DNA of 64,000 nucleotides from Globodera rostochiensis (taxonomy: Eukaryota; Nematoda; Chromadorea; Rhabditida; Heteroderidae), in NCBI GenBank assembly GCA_018350325.1, contig JAEVLN010000007.1, forward strand, positions 2,595,856 through 2,659,855, in the 5' to 3' direction. Under the pieces are notes generated by a model that ran no database searches, had not been told where the DNA came from, and worked only from the letters and a program-made list of their open reading frames with translations. Position 1 is the stretch's first letter. Each line of letters starts with the position of its first letter. The position numbers and the translations under genes were made by a program. Shown in pieces: positions 21,778-32,978 of this stretch.

Positions 21778-22002
21778 TCACTGCTTATCCAAGGCGAAGA
21801 GCTCCGCGGCACGCGCTCGGATGCGCGCCATTTTGTTGGGTAAATCCGGCAAAGAAATTTGCGCTTTTGAAGGAAGCAATACTTTAGGGTGCTTTTGTCT
21901 AATATGCTGGAGGCAAAAGCCAGCCCCGCCGTTGGATATGAACATGAATTCTTTGTGGCACACCGGGCACATGTACAAACACAGATTCAAGTGCCTAAAT
22001 GT
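21778..22002 (-). CDS. C2H2-like zinc-finger exon (terminal exon, paralog of 43679-43893)
   Basis: After an acceptor (CACATTTAG) the minus-strand frame encodes HLNLCLYMCPVCHKEF, GGAGFCLQHIRQKH and a basic tail VLLPSKAQISLPDL ending at a TGA. CPVC plus C..H....H gives a C2H2-like finger. The paralogous exon at 43.7 kb shares the acceptor, the finger and about 100 bp of 3' flank, so this is a duplicated 3' gene end. Upstream exons are not visible here. Confidence 0.6.
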   Translation of the reverse strand, partial: TFRHLNLCLYMCPVCHKEFMFISNGGAGFCLQHIRQKHPKVLLPSKAQISLPDLPNKMARIRARAAELFALDKQ

Positions 22003-22206
22003 GAAAGGGGTTGGAAACATTGTTATTCATGAATGGAGGTCATTGCGTCCCGGGCCACTCTCATGCATACCACCCACAAATGTATCTTTTTGGACCAGGA
22101 GTGCAATCAGCAAAACACAAAAACGTGGCACACGAGTTTAAACCCGTGGATAAAACGTGGCCATAAACGTGCACCGAGAAAAATGTTTGAACAATTTTTG
22201 GAAAAT

Positions 22207-23763
22207 TCATGTTCGAATTGGGGTCCGGGGTTCGGAATTAATCAAAATTGATGTTAGAATCGTAGAGGGTCTGCGACTCATTGCCAACAATTTGCGTAGT
22301 TCTTCTATTTGTAGGACCATTCTTCCCAAGGATGATTTGAATGCGTCTTTGCACACTTTAACTAATCTCTCAGCTAATGAATTTGCCCACGGGGTAAGTG
22401 CTGGGATAAATCGCCAAATTACTTTATTCTTGACCAGGTATTTTTCTAATTCGTCTCTCCATTTTCCTCCTCTTGCTTCATATGCTCCTGCTACTCTTGC
22501 CGCTAGTCTGAATGTCTGTGCATTATCTGATATTATTCTTTTTGGTGTCCCTCTTCTACTCGCGAATCTCCTCAGAACTTGTAAGAAGGAGAACGCTAAT
22601 AAGTCCAGTACCGGTTCGAGATAAACTGCTCTTGTTATCAGACATGTGATTAGAGCGATCCAAAATTTTACCGTTTTGCCTTCCTTTTTTGCCAGAGAAG
22701 GGCCTAAATAATCAATCGCCACTGATTCGAATAGGCGTGATATCCTGACTCTCTCTTCCGGATGTGGTGGCATTGGTGGTAGGGCAAATGCTGGGCCATT
22801 CATCTTTTTGCATTTAGTACACGTTTTAACCACTCTTTTTACAATTGCTCTTACGTTTGGATCCCAGAATTCTGTCAGAAATTCATTCAATGTGGCATCA
22901 ACTTTTCCATGCCTGACTTTTTCGTGTGCTTTCCAAACCAAATTTTCTATAATTGGAGCTCCTTTTGGGAATACAATCGGGAATTTGAATGAATGTGGCA
23001 TTTCGCTATTTTTAATTCTTGAGTCTGATCTAATGATTCCATCTTTTTCTTTGATTGTTTTGACCGTTTGCTGCTTTTCTGCATATTTGTCCCATCCGGT
23101 TTGTCCTTGTCTTAGGACTTCCATTTCTGCTATTTCAAAGTCTTGTGGGTTTACAAATTCTTCTTCCGAAATCTTTCTGATATGTGTCGTCTCCGGAGTT
23201 CTCTTGATCTTTTTTAACCATACTTTGGCAATCTTTAGAACTTTTGCTATTACTTTTACTAATTCTTTCCAGTCTTTGTATTCCGAGAATGGTATGAATG
23301 CTTCTTCATCGTTGTTAACCACTGCCACTAAAATTTCTTGGTTTACGCTTTCATTCTTCTCTTCTTTTTCGATTTTAAATGAAATTTCGTTTGGCCAGAG
23401 TCTTTTTTCATCTCCTAGCCATGTTGGGCCCGTCCACCATAAGTTGTGAGTTTTTAATTCTTCGGGAGTGCAACCTCTGCTTCCAACATCGGCTGGGTTT
23501 TCCTCTGTGGGGATGTACCTGCATTCTAGTCCTTGTCTTTCTCTTATTTCACTTAACCGATTTTCGACAAATCTTGGTTGGTCTTCGGTGGATTTAATCC
23601 AGAATAATACTGGTTTTGAGTCGCACCATAGGAATTTTTTTTTTATTTGTATGTTTAGTTCTTTTTCCACGTATTTTATTGCTCTTTCTCCGATTAATAC
23701 GCCTAACAATTCCGGTATTGTTATTTTTATTTTTCTGGGTTTCAATCGGCTTCTTGCATACAT
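22207..23763 (-). pseudogene. BEL/Pao RNase H and integrase
   Basis: Starts ARSRLKPRKIKITIPELL, the RNase H entry, directly after the RT thumb, so roughly 100 residues of connection appear deleted. FLWCDSKPVLFWI and the PADVGSRG block follow. The integrase has its zinc region (HEKVRHGKVDATL, CTKCKK) and the DDE core VAIDYLGPSLAK (D), IISDNAQTF (D) and NSLAERLVKVCKDA (E). It ends at about 22207 without the usual C-terminal domain. Confidence 0.88.
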
Positions 23764-24355
23764 TATCGTCCCATTTTCGCTCTTCTTCCCAAAGGCTCTG
23801 GAAGAATAATTTTGCTGGGAGTAGGCACGGTGCTAACCATCCACATGGGTCAAACACTGAGTTTAAACCTTTTAGGACTGACCTCCTGCTTGCTGTATCA
23901 ATTTCGTTGATTGTTGGAAAGTTGATGAAGTACGTGTCTTTTTGTGTATCCCAATTTATTCCGAGTACTTTTGGATTTTCCTTTATCAAGCGATCCTTTT
24001 CTGGTATTTCATTGTTTACTTTTTCTGAATTTGATATGAATTCTCTTATATTCATTTGAGCTTTCCCAAATAATTCTTTCAGATTTTTATATTTTTCTAA
24101 TGACTCTTCCACGTTATTGCAGCCTATAAATATATTGTCCACAAATGTGTTTCTTCCGACTTCTTTAGCGAGTTCTGAGTCAACTATTTCCAAATGGTGT
24201 CTTACTGTTGCCCCTAATAAAAATGGCGATGAAATCACTCCGAACGGGACTCTTTTGAATCTTAATGCGCAAAGATTTTCTTTTGAGATTGGCTTATCCA
24301 CTTCCTTTAGCCAAAGAAATTTTACTACGTCTCTGTCCTTTTCTTCTAATTCCAA
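23594..24355 (-). pseudogene. BEL/Pao RT palm and thumb (frameshifted end)
   Basis: In frame with the preceding TAG. LCALRFKRVPFGVISSPF and the catalytic block NTFVDNIFIG (the VDN/VDD position) are present, then VLGINWDT and SVFDPCGWLAPCLLPAKLF. After EERKWDDNVCKK the frame becomes low-complexity and is replaced by the next frame. Confidence 0.85.
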
Positions 24356-24358
24356 TGT

Positions 24359-26887
24359 CTAGAAAGCTCTCTGGATGTCTCCCCAAAGCGCAATTTTCGG
24401 TAATCTTGACCTCAATAGTAGCCCTGGTAATTCTGGCATATACACCGGACCTCTAAAAAGTAAATCATTTAGGCATTTTTTCCCACGCATTTTTGCTGAA
24501 GCGTCATATACCACCCTTGGTTTTTTACCAGAAACTACCACACAATGGTGTGGCAAAAAGTGTTCGTCATGTCCTTTTATTTCGGTTTCTTCAACAATGC
24601 CTTCTTTTAATTGCTCTTTGAATATCTCATCATATTGATGTAAAAGTTCTTTGGATTTCTTTAATTTTTCTATTATTCCGGTCATTCGTCTAAAGGCGAC
24701 TGAGAGATTTGTGGGTAATTCTTCTCTTTTGGCTTTCCATGGCCAGCTGACTACATATCTCCCGTTTTTTATTCTGATTGATTCTTTAAACATTTTTAAT
24801 GCAACTTCGTCGTCTTTTTCTGTTGGGTCATCTCTAACACCAATTGTTTCCAAATCCCAAAATTTATCAGTTTTTTCTTCCTCTACTTCCAAACTCATCG
24901 CGGTAAAGGATTTCATCCTATTTTCCATCCCTTTCATTTCGCCGCAGATGATTGGTCCGAAGACTGTTTGAACTTTGACCAACCCATCCTTGAATGGCTC
25001 AACTTTCTGGAAGAATCTCCAAAACTCTCCCATCCCGATTAAGATGTCTGGCTTTTCATCGATTAGCTCTATTTCACCTGAAATAATGTTTGCTCTTTTT
25101 ATTTTTTGGGTAACTAAGTCAATTCTGCTAGCGATAATTTCTTCTGTTCCACCTCCGATTTTTTCCAAATTTATTAAATATTTCGGAGAATCGAGTCGTG
25201 TTGGAGTCCTTTTTCGAATTGGTAATAGTTCTAAGCTTCCTTCACATACTTTTGGTGGGCTTAATTTCTTAATTAATTCGTCCGTTATTAGCGTTACCTG
25301 ACTTCCATTATCAAAGAATACTAGTACAGGGGAAAACTTCCGTCCTGGCCCTGCTGAAATTTTTACTCTGGTTGACATTAGTAGTACTTCTTTCTGACTG
25401 TTTATCGAGGCAGCTAAATTTCTTGTTTGACTCGGGTTTTGTTGTATTCCTAGTCTGTTTGGTTTAATTTCTATTCGATTCGCTCCGGTTCTGTGTATCC
25501 CTTTGGGGCATACCATTTTGTGGTGATCACCACTGCAATTAAAACACATTTTTCCTGTGCAATTTCTTTTTTCATGCCCTTTTTTAAGGCAGCGTTCGCA
25601 TCTCTTCTGTTCCTCTAAAATTTGTAATCGATTCTCTCGATCTGAAATTTGTCTACAGCTTGTTGGCCAATGAGTTCCACCACATAAAAAGCATCGTAAG
25701 TTTACTGGATTTGATTTTCCAAATAGTTTGGGCTGTGATTCTTGTGCCAAAAAAACTCTCTGCGGGTTTCTGTCTTCCTTTCTGTGTTGAGGATTTTGCC
25801 AGTTTTCTCTTGGCTTTCTGAATGGTCTTGGTCCATTGTTACCCCAGGTTTCTCGTTGACCAAAGGCTGGTTTTATTGATTTTGTGCATCTCATCGCCTC
25901 TTCTCTCATGCTAATAATTTCTTCGAGTCCATATATTAATTCTTCCACATTCCACTCTGTTCGACTATCTTTTTCTGCTTTTAATGCTTCATGTATAATC
26001 ATTCTCGGAAATTTGTTCTTAATTGTCATCATGACAAAGTCTTTGTCTCCTACGAATCCTAAATTGTTTAGTTGTCTTACAATTCTTTCTACGTCTTCTA
26101 AGCACGATCTGAGTGAGGCTGCTGCTTCATTTGCCTGTGGTAAGTTTAATAATTCATTTTGAAGTGCTTCTTTGATGACTTTTTCATTGCCAAAAAGTCT
26201 CTTTAGTGCATTTACTACCAAATCGTAGTTTTCTGCTGTCGGTTGATATCCTCTCATAGCCCGAGCCGCCTTTCCTTTTAGGCTCAATAATAAATAAGTG
26301 CATTTTTGTGCGCTTGAAATTGGTTTTTCCCCTAAATTTGCTTGAAATGCTTGCCAAAACGTTGGCCAAGATAACGTGTCCCCGAAAAAATGTGGCCAGG
26401 GGAGCTTTGGGTAATACACCGGAGGTGCTTCATTTCTTTCTCTATTTTCGACTCTTGGTTCATTTCTTTCAATTTCATTTCGATTCACTCTGCGAACTCC
26501 CAGTTCCACTGATAATGTGTCTGAGCCATCGTCGGCTTCATTTACTAAGATTATTTCGATTTCTTCAATCAATTCTCTTGCGTCTTCCAACCATTCGGTC
26601 ATATGCCGCCCATTATTTAACATAATTTCAAAAATGCCTTCTTCGACGGTTCTTTGTGCGACTTCCAATCCGGCCATATAAAGCCTCCATTGCTCAATTC
26701 GCTCTTCAATGAAATTTACCGCTCTTTTTATTTTGACGAGCGATTTTCTCAATACTTCAATGCCCTCCGGCGTCCTCTCTTGTGCTTCAACTATTGGTCT
26801 CACTTCCACCAATTTTTCTCGCAACTTTGCCAATGATGGGTGAATGCGCATTCGAATAGGTCCTGACATGTTTGGTCGTGGCACCAC
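24359..26887 (-). CDS. BEL/Pao gag, protease and RT N-terminus (ends at premature TAG)
   Basis: 842-codon frame. Residues of about 150-330 form the DUF1759-type gag (YYPKLPWPHFFGDTLSWPTF, SLKGKAARAMRGY). Three zinc knuckles follow (CFLCGGTHWPTSC, CERCLKKGHEKRNC, CFNCSGDHHKMVC). The protease motif reads VFFDNGSQVTLI, with D-N-G in place of the usual D-T/S-G. The RT N-terminus (RVVYDASAKMRGKKCLNDLL) ends at GDIQRAF-stop, where the next codons (TLELEEKDRDV) continue in frame, so a single TAG interrupts the polyprotein. Confidence 0.88.
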   Translation of the reverse strand: MVPRPNMSGPIRMRIHPSLAKLREKLVEVRPIVEAQERTPEGIEVLRKSLVKIKRAVNFIEERIEQWRLYMAGLEVAQRTVEEGIFEIMLNNGRHMTEWLEDARELIEEIEIILVNEADDGSDTLSVELGVRRVNRNEIERNEPRVENRERNEAPPVYYPKLPWPHFFGDTLSWPTFWQAFQANLGEKPISSAQKCTYLLLSLKGKAARAMRGYQPTAENYDLVVNALKRLFGNEKVIKEALQNELLNLPQANEAAASLRSCLEDVERIVRQLNNLGFVGDKDFVMMTIKNKFPRMIIHEALKAEKDSRTEWNVEELIYGLEEIISMREEAMRCTKSIKPAFGQRETWGNNGPRPFRKPRENWQNPQHRKEDRNPQRVFLAQESQPKLFGKSNPVNLRCFLCGGTHWPTSCRQISDRENRLQILEEQKRCERCLKKGHEKRNCTGKMCFNCSGDHHKMVCPKGIHRTGANRIEIKPNRLGIQQNPSQTRNLAASINSQKEVLLMSTRVKISAGPGRKFSPVLVFFDNGSQVTLITDELIKKLSPPKVCEGSLELLPIRKRTPTRLDSPKYLINLEKIGGGTEEIIASRIDLVTQKIKRANIISGEIELIDEKPDILIGMGEFWRFFQKVEPFKDGLVKVQTVFGPIICGEMKGMENRMKSFTAMSLEVEEEKTDKFWDLETIGVRDDPTEKDDEVALKMFKESIRIKNGRYVVSWPWKAKREELPTNLSVAFRRMTGIIEKLKKSKELLHQYDEIFKEQLKEGIVEETEIKGHDEHFLPHHCVVVSGKKPRVVYDASAKMRGKKCLNDLLFRGPVYMPELPGLLLRSRLPKIALWGDIQRAF

Positions 26888-26889
26888 TT

Positions 26890-27107
26890 TGTTGTCCCTC
26901 TTTTGGGATTAACAAGAATATATAATATTTATTGAATAACTGAAGACAATTACAACACTTGCTGGGGTTATTTATACCCCTTTTTTGGTGTGGGTGTGGG
27001 ACCAAAGGTTATTAGTCATCGATCACAGGGTTCAGTTTGTGGATTGGAAAATGACAAGGCAACATTATTTGCGATCGCTGCAAAAGTCACGGTCTTTGGC
27101 CGTGACA
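26890..27107 (-). repeat. Putative BEL/Pao 5' LTR and primer-binding region
   Basis: Read on the minus strand it starts TGTCACGGCCAAAGACCGTGAC, whose first bases form a 7-bp-arm hairpin, and ends GGGACAACA. This is followed by AAG and TGGTGCCACGACC, a candidate primer-binding site. TG...CA ends and position just upstream of gag support the call. No second LTR is present for comparison. Confidence 0.5.
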
Positions 27108-28305
27108 CCTTTCCCCACCAAAAAATGAATGGTTTGGTGCGCGTAGTTCATGCCAACAATAAATTTCTCAATAAATGCCACAAACAGTTCAATAACAATG
27201 AAAATATTCATTTTATAATATTAAACTTTTATCTTTTGGTAAAAAACATTGATTAAGCATCGATTTAAAATAAATTTCTCGGCGGCGCCAATCGGCACCG
27301 GCCGACCCCTCCAATATAAAATTTCCGAATGCCATGACAATATTCTAAAAGTTTATGATAAAAACTCAATAAATTATAAAGAACATTTTTGGACAAACAG
27401 TGAACAAAAAACGGTCAATGGTAAAATTAAGGTTCAGCCCCGATCCTGGCAGAAAAAGTCGGGGTTTGGGGTTTTTCCCAGCAAAAACCCCGAAAAATTC
27501 AAAAAATCGGGGTCGGGGACGAAAACACCGACTAAAAAAGTCGGGGTTCGGTGACGGGGCTGAACCGTAGTTAAAATCACATCAAATTCACACAGACAAC
27601 GGACATTTTGTAAAAGCGCATTTTGAATAAAAAATAGTTTTGAATGATACTTTCTGCTGCATTTCCCAACGCTTTTATGCGGCGTCAATCACTGGCTTAG
27701 AAGTGCCTTTGTTTCAAAATAGCATTGTCAACGAAGAGAGTGGAGGGGACGCGAGAGAATGAGTTGGCATTTACGAAAAGATTGCCTTACTCCAACAAAT
27801 GCCAGAAAATGGGGCCCCCTGTTTATGCCAATTTTGGGGGGGGGGGGGGGGGTTGAAGCATTACGGCTAATGTATTGTATGGAAAAAGCGCCCCTAGGCA
27901 GAGTATATGGCCAAAGAAGCAGAGATATTCGTCGATAAATCTGAATTGAACTTTACATATGACAGGGGCTGCTTTAAGCGGCTGAGGTGACGTGGAACTT
28001 TTGGACATCCTCTAAATTTTCATTTTCCTGCACTTTTTTACGAAACCCCAAAGGAACCATCCAACAAGCTTTTTCTAATGTCTGTCGAAACGAAAGTCCG
28101 AGAATAAATCCTTGTGATTCTCGTGTTCCTGATGCTTCGATGAAAATGATCAATGGAAAAATAAAACGGTGAAATAAATGAATTAATTTCTCAGGTATTA
28201 TTTATTTTTTATTTTGTTCAGCTCGGGAATGATCAGAAGAATTATTTAAACTTTGGTGCCCAATTGTCCGGTATTTTTCACATCAAATTTAAACCGAATT
28301 TTCAG
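27108..28305. repeat. Repeat interval between BEL/Pao and the F-box-like gene
   Basis: 27279-27306 carries a GGCGGCGCC...GGCACCG palindrome. 27431-27566 is a short foldback: GGTTCAGCCCCG at one end and CGGGGCTGAACC at the other, with repeated CGGGGT words between. 27897-28089 is the dispersed repeat shared with 20633-20826. G-runs and AT-rich sequence fill the rest. No gene is supported. Confidence 0.55.
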
Positions 28306-29606
28306 TTTCATTTGTGACGACGTTTTGTTTGAAGTTTTCAAATTTTGTGGGCATTTTGTGCTCTGACTGAAAGTTGCGTCGATCAGTGATCGATTTGACT
28401 TTTTGGTGGACGCGCATTTCAAATTGAACGAATGGTCATTGGGCCGATTGGAAATTCGTTGCGCAGCTGACGGAAATGGCGCTGAAATTGCTGAAGTCGT
28501 CGAGCGTCGTCTGCCAATTCCGCAAGAGCCGCTTCCAGCAAAAGTGATCGGATTTGAACGCATTATGATAAGGTCATCATTTTCTCAGCATTTAAAGATT
28601 TGTTGTTTCATAAATTTTAGTTACATCGACCAAAGTGCCATCGAATTTCTCCAAAGCATCCGCCGACTTTTTGAGTCCAACGGCACCAATCTTTCCATTG
28701 GAACAGCGGCCAGTCAAAACCACAGCTGGCAAATCATTTGGCACCAGATTTGGCCTTTGGTCAATGAAAATATTTGCGGCATTTATTTGCGTTCCTCCGA
28801 ACTGGGCCGTTTGCGCCAATTCTCTCCGACCGTTTTGCGCAATTGTCCAAAACTCCAATTGATCCATTCCGATTATATTTTTCCCGAATTCCCGGCCGCC
28901 GATGACAGTGCCCGCGGCGCTTCTTCTAAACAAGCCGTGGCCAAATGGTTGCACATGCCCCGCGGGGATGGCCTTCCGAAAATGTTGCGATGCAATTTTT
29001 ATTTGCACAAAATTGAGGAACTTAAAATGGTGTTGATTGATCTCTGTCATTGTGAACTTCTATTTTAAATTAATTTTTCGATTTTAGGCATTTGTCAATT
29101 CGACCGCCCCGGTCAATTTCATCATTTGTCTCCGTTCTTGGTCTTCAAAGGCTAATGATGCGCCATTTAAAGTGCAAAACAATTTGACGGGGGAGCGATT
29201 GGTGTTGCGACGGTTCATCGACAGATCCAAAGGGCTTTTGGTTCGTTGTCCAATTGAGCGCGACGAAGCGAAATGGGCTGAGTGGGAAAAGGCGGCGCTC
29301 GAGTGGAAGTGGCGTCAGTGGAATCGCATCGCCATTTACTTTAACGACAATGACATCAGCTACGGGTAACGAAAGATCAGGAATATCCTGAAAATCCAGG
29401 GGTTTGATGCTGCTAGGTCATTTCCAAAATCCTGATCTGATCCGGGAGTTTTTCAAAAATCCGGTCTCTAATTTTCTCCGGCCTTTAAAAAAATTTAAAA
29501 AAGTTTTCGGCTATTCCCATTATTGCTAATTTATAACAGAATGCTTGACGCAAACGAAGGCCCGTGTAAGCCCAAAAAGAGAAAGTTGGATGTCTCAATG
29601 GACTAA
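28306..29606 (+). pseudogene. F-box-like protein of the expanded cyst-nematode family, one premature stop
   Basis: Exons 28306-28572, 28621-29029, 29088-29365 and 29540-29606 join in phase. The N-terminus ICDDVLFEVFKFCGHFVL is F-box-like, then [93 protein letters not shown] and VRCPIERDEAKWAEWEK. It ends KPKKRKLDVSMD, a nuclear-localisation-like basic cluster. I recognise this layout from large F-box-like families in Globodera-type genomes. A TGA lies in frame after HFVL (about 28369), where the family has a sense codon, so this copy is probably dead unless an upstream start or edited allele exists. F-box proteins recruit substrates to SCF ubiquitin ligases. Confidence 0.65.
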
Positions 29607-29925
29607 ATTTGAAAATTGTTGCTTCTCTTTTTTCATTTAATCGCTGGGCGCCGACTTATACAATTTGTGTTAATAAATTAATCAAAAAATACCCTGAATC
29701 CTCCGCAATTTCCAAAAAGCCTCGAAAAATTCGCGTTTTTAGAAAAACTGACATCTCAAATTGGTAACTTTAGTGGTTTTATTGCTTATGGGCCTAAAGA
29801 TTTAATTTTTCTTGACCAAATAATGCAAGCTTAAAATCGATTTTTTTCCCAAGAAAAAGAGGAGAGAAGATTCTAACTGAAAGTCGGATTTGTTCTAACT
29901 CCGAAAGACGTGAGTAAGTTACGTT

Positions 29926-30681
29926 AGGGTTGAGCGGGACCGGTACCGGTACGGGATTTCCCGGGTTTCTCAGGTCCCGGTCGGGACGGGACTTTTTTAA
30001 AAACTGAAAGTCCCGGTCCCGATTTTTTGGTCTCGCCGGGACCGGGACCAACCGGGACTAAATTTATACCCCTAATGATGGGATCATCGAGTGACAATTT
30101 CAATCCTTCTTACAAAAATACTCCAAGTAAATAGATGGTTTAGTGGTTTGGCGTCTCGTTAATTCTTATGGTGAGTTTTGGTTCGAACCCGCTTGACTGC
30201 AAACTTGTTTATCGTTTTTCTTATACTCACATAATCTTCCACCAACCAGGGACGTAGCTAGAAAAAAATTTCGGAGGGGGGAATTGATCCATCTGAGGTT
30301 AAAAAAATTGATCAAAAAGTTGTAAAAGTGTAAAACAATAGGGTCCCCCCTCTTGTTTTTTTTTTCTGAAATTTCATTTCGGGGGATTCCCCCCCCCACC
30401 CCCCCCCCCTGGCTACGTCCCTGCCACCAACAATAAAATGTTTTAATATTTTTAATTAAAATGCGAGCAAAACAAGAATTTTTGAAATAAATCATCACAT
30501 CTTCCTGAATTTTTGCTTCAATTTTCTTATATATTTTTGCATAACAATAAATTTTTTTGTTTTACCACTCCCTTGAAAAGTCCCGGTTCCGGATGAAAAT
30601 CTTGGTCCCGGTCCCGGTTTTTCTGGTCCCGGTAAGTCCGGTCCCGATTTCCCCCAAAAGTCCCGGTCCCGCTCAACTCTA
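29926..30681. mobile_element. Foldback element, GGGACC-word termini
   Basis: The ends are inverted: TAGGGTTGAGCGGGACCGG on the left and CCGGTCCCGCTCAACTCTA on the right. Both arms are arrays of degenerate CGGGACCGGGACC words. Inside are TACCCCTAATGATGG, a tRNA-like segment (30133-30205) and a CCCCCCACCCCCCC run. No clear target duplication and no coding sequence were seen. Confidence 0.75.
30133..30205 (+). repeat. tRNA-derived (SINE-like) segment
   Basis: TGGTTTAGTGGTTTGGCG resembles an A box, and GGTTCGAACCCG about 50 bp later is a canonical B box. There is no clean cloverleaf, so it is a tRNA-derived segment and not a tRNA gene. Confidence 0.6.
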
Positions 30682-30930
30682 TTTAAAAGTAATCAAAAAA
30701 ACGGGTCGACGGCAAAAGAGAACGAATGAAAATGAACAAACGAAGGGAAAATTATTTGTGTGTTGAAAACGTCATAATTTTATGCACGCGCATTGTCTAA
30801 TCAATGGTGACATTCCGCTTGTCGTTTACATAGTCACCAAGCTCAGCTCAACCCACCCCAAAACATCTACTTTTTCTTTTTTTTGAATTGAGCAAAAATC
30901 AGCCAATATTCCTCATTTGGCCAAATCAAC

Positions 30931-31254
30931 TCAAGAGCTTCTTCCAAGGTCAAATAACGTCCATAATTTAATAATGGTGGGTTTGATCAGCGTGACCAGG
31001 CCCGGCTTGCCCAACAACAAAAAGTTCAAATTGTGCTTTTTGCGGAGACGCTCCAACTCTCGATTCTGTTTCAATGGAAAGGAATTGATGGCACAGCAAA
31101 AGCATTCGGCGGCCATAATGAGGGCAACGCCAAAAATACCTGAAATTTGTGTAAAAATGCCATTTTTGGATTGGATTTGGTGGCACTTAAAAACGGCACA
31201 CCTCACACTGCAATTCCAGCGCCGACGTCGTTTTATTTGCGAGTCATTTTTATA
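30931..31254 (-). CDS. Unrecognised small gene with SQIKRRRR exon and hydrophobic segment
   Basis: The minus-strand 5' piece (about 31254-31195) encodes NDSQIKRRRR and is homologous to the exon at 8278-8200. After an intron ending AAATTTCAG, exon 31139-30931 encodes IFGVALIMAAECFCCAI (hydrophobic), then NRELERLRKKHNLNFLLLG and GLVTLIKPTIIKLW, ending at a TGA. This could be a short membrane-associated protein. The joining of the two exons is inferred. Confidence 0.45.
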   Translation of the reverse strand, partial: YKNDSQIKRRRRWNCSVRCAVFKCHQIQSKNGIFTQISGIFGVALIMAAECFCCAINSFPLKQNRELERLRKKHNLNFLLLGKPGLVTLIKPTIIKLWTLFDLGRSS

Positions 31255-31660
31255 GTGAGCACCAAAAAACGACAAATGATTATTTTTCTTATACGACACA
31301 CAACGCGTACTTCGTGGGGTGGAACAATCAAAATGTATTTACTTGGCGAAGAATTGTTAAAACATTTTCTGTTGTCTGTCGGGTCTTATTGCTGCTTGCT
31401 TTAAACTAATTTTCTTGATTTATATGTGATTTGTTCATTTTTTCGGAAATAATAGGTTTAACAATAGAGGAGCCCCACGCTCTAATGCAAAAAAAATAGG
31501 CAAAAATCTCAAAATAGCATCCTTGTTTATTTACATTGTCGTTATAAGTGGCGTAACGAGATGCCAAAAAAAGGCCCGGGTGAGTAATTCCGGCAATTTT
31601 TAAATCTTAGAAATTTATTCAAATTTTTCTGTCATTTTTAACAGCTCGACTTGGTTGGAA

Positions 31661-32420
31661 ATAGGGTTGCACGGGACCGGTACCGGGCCGGGACGGGACT
31701 AAAATCTGAAAGTCCCGGTCCCGTTTTTTTGGTCCCGCCGGGACCGGGACCAATCGGGACTAAAAAATATACACCCCTAATGATGGTATCCTCGAGAGAC
31801 AATTTCAACTATATGTATGTGTGGGTTCGAACCCGCTAGAGTGCAAGCACTTATTTTTGTTACCCCCTCTACTCAAATAGGCATCCCCTCATTAATAAGT
31901 TTTTTAAAATAAATATTCTAATATTTTTTAGTTAAAAATGCGCGCAAAAAAAGAATAGATACAAGAATTTTTGAAATAAATTTATCACGTCTTTCTGACT
32001 TTTTGCTTCAATTTCCTTACAAAGATTGCCAATTTTTGTAAAAATTTTGCCCGCGGCCGGACATCCTCCACTCTTACGTAAACCAGTTTTTTCCCTGAAA
32101 ATTCCGAAGCAAAATTCATAATCTTGATGAAATTTCTTTAACAAAATTGAGTCAAAATTTCAGAAATTCTTCTCGGCGGCGCCTATCGGCACCGCCGACC
32201 CCCACCCTCCCTAAAAGTAAAATCTCAAAAAAAATGATACGATAAAATTGAAGTTAATGACAAAGAGGAAGATATTTTTGAATAACAAAAATTTTTTTTT
32301 GTTTTACCATTGAACATTACAAAATTTCCCTTGAAAAGTCCCGGTTAGTCCCGGTCCCGGTTGAAAATCTTAGTCCCGGTCCCGGTTTTTCCCAAAAGTC
32401 CCGGTCCCGCTCAACCCTAT
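31661..32420. mobile_element. Foldback element, GGGACC-word termini (second copy)
   Basis: Ends ATAGGGTTGCACGGGACCGG and CCGGTCCCGCTCAACCCTAT are inverted and made of CGGGACC words as in 29926-30681. Inside are CACCCCTAATGATGG, a B-box-like GGGTTCGAACCCG (about 31822) and a GGCGGCGCCTATCGGCACCG palindrome near 32175. No coding sequence. Confidence 0.75.
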
Positions 32421-32978
32421 AAAATAGCCATTTCCAATTGAAAATTTTTAATCGACACAATGCCAAAACATGAATATTTCCCATTTAAATATCTAAATAT
32501 TCAACACTCCCGCCACTCTCATTTTCCAAGTACATTCTTGGAAATAAGTACGCTTTTAAATTTGCAAGTACGAGGGTCCGTTTACAAAACTGTACTTGGC
32601 ATCCAAGTACGAATGGCAACCCTGTTTTAAGATTATTGTGCAAAAGTTTCACAATTTGCCCTATTCTCTTTGAAAAAGTGACTTTTCTATGTAAAACAGT
32701 CAGCTATTCAAAAAAAGAGGTCGATTTGATTTAGCCCAAAAAACGGCATAAATGAATCACGCTCAGTGGGGGGGGGGGGGGGGGATGAGTGCAAAAATAT
32801 TCTTTTGCATTGCATAAATAAATAAAGGACATTTTGGACCGTTTATGTTCCTAGAAACACACGGACTCTGGTGTTTAAAAAAAAAGTCGTTTTTATGGTA
32901 CTTCCAATTAAACGTCCGGATCACGAAATCTCGCTCAGTGGGGGGATGAGTGCAATTGATGGCATTTCCTTCATTCAT

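Larger units (their letters stand above)
22207..27107 (-). mobile_element. BEL/Pao LTR retrotransposon, decayed, 3' end truncated
   Basis: Minus-strand order: putative 5' LTR (27107-26890), gag-protease-RT (26887-24359), RT continuation (24355-23594), RNase H and integrase (23763-22207). There is one nonsense codon, one frameshift with loss of much of the RT-RNase H connection, and no 3' LTR below 22207. The element is inactive. Confidence 0.88.

Noticed and set aside
22808..23449. 213-codon plus-strand frame
   Set aside because: Antisense of the BEL/Pao RNase H-integrase region; no domain.
27836..27854. Long G-runs (also 15065, 32766, 54309) as functional quadruplex sites
   Set aside because: Homopolymer runs vary between duplicate copies and look like slippage; nothing ties them to a function.
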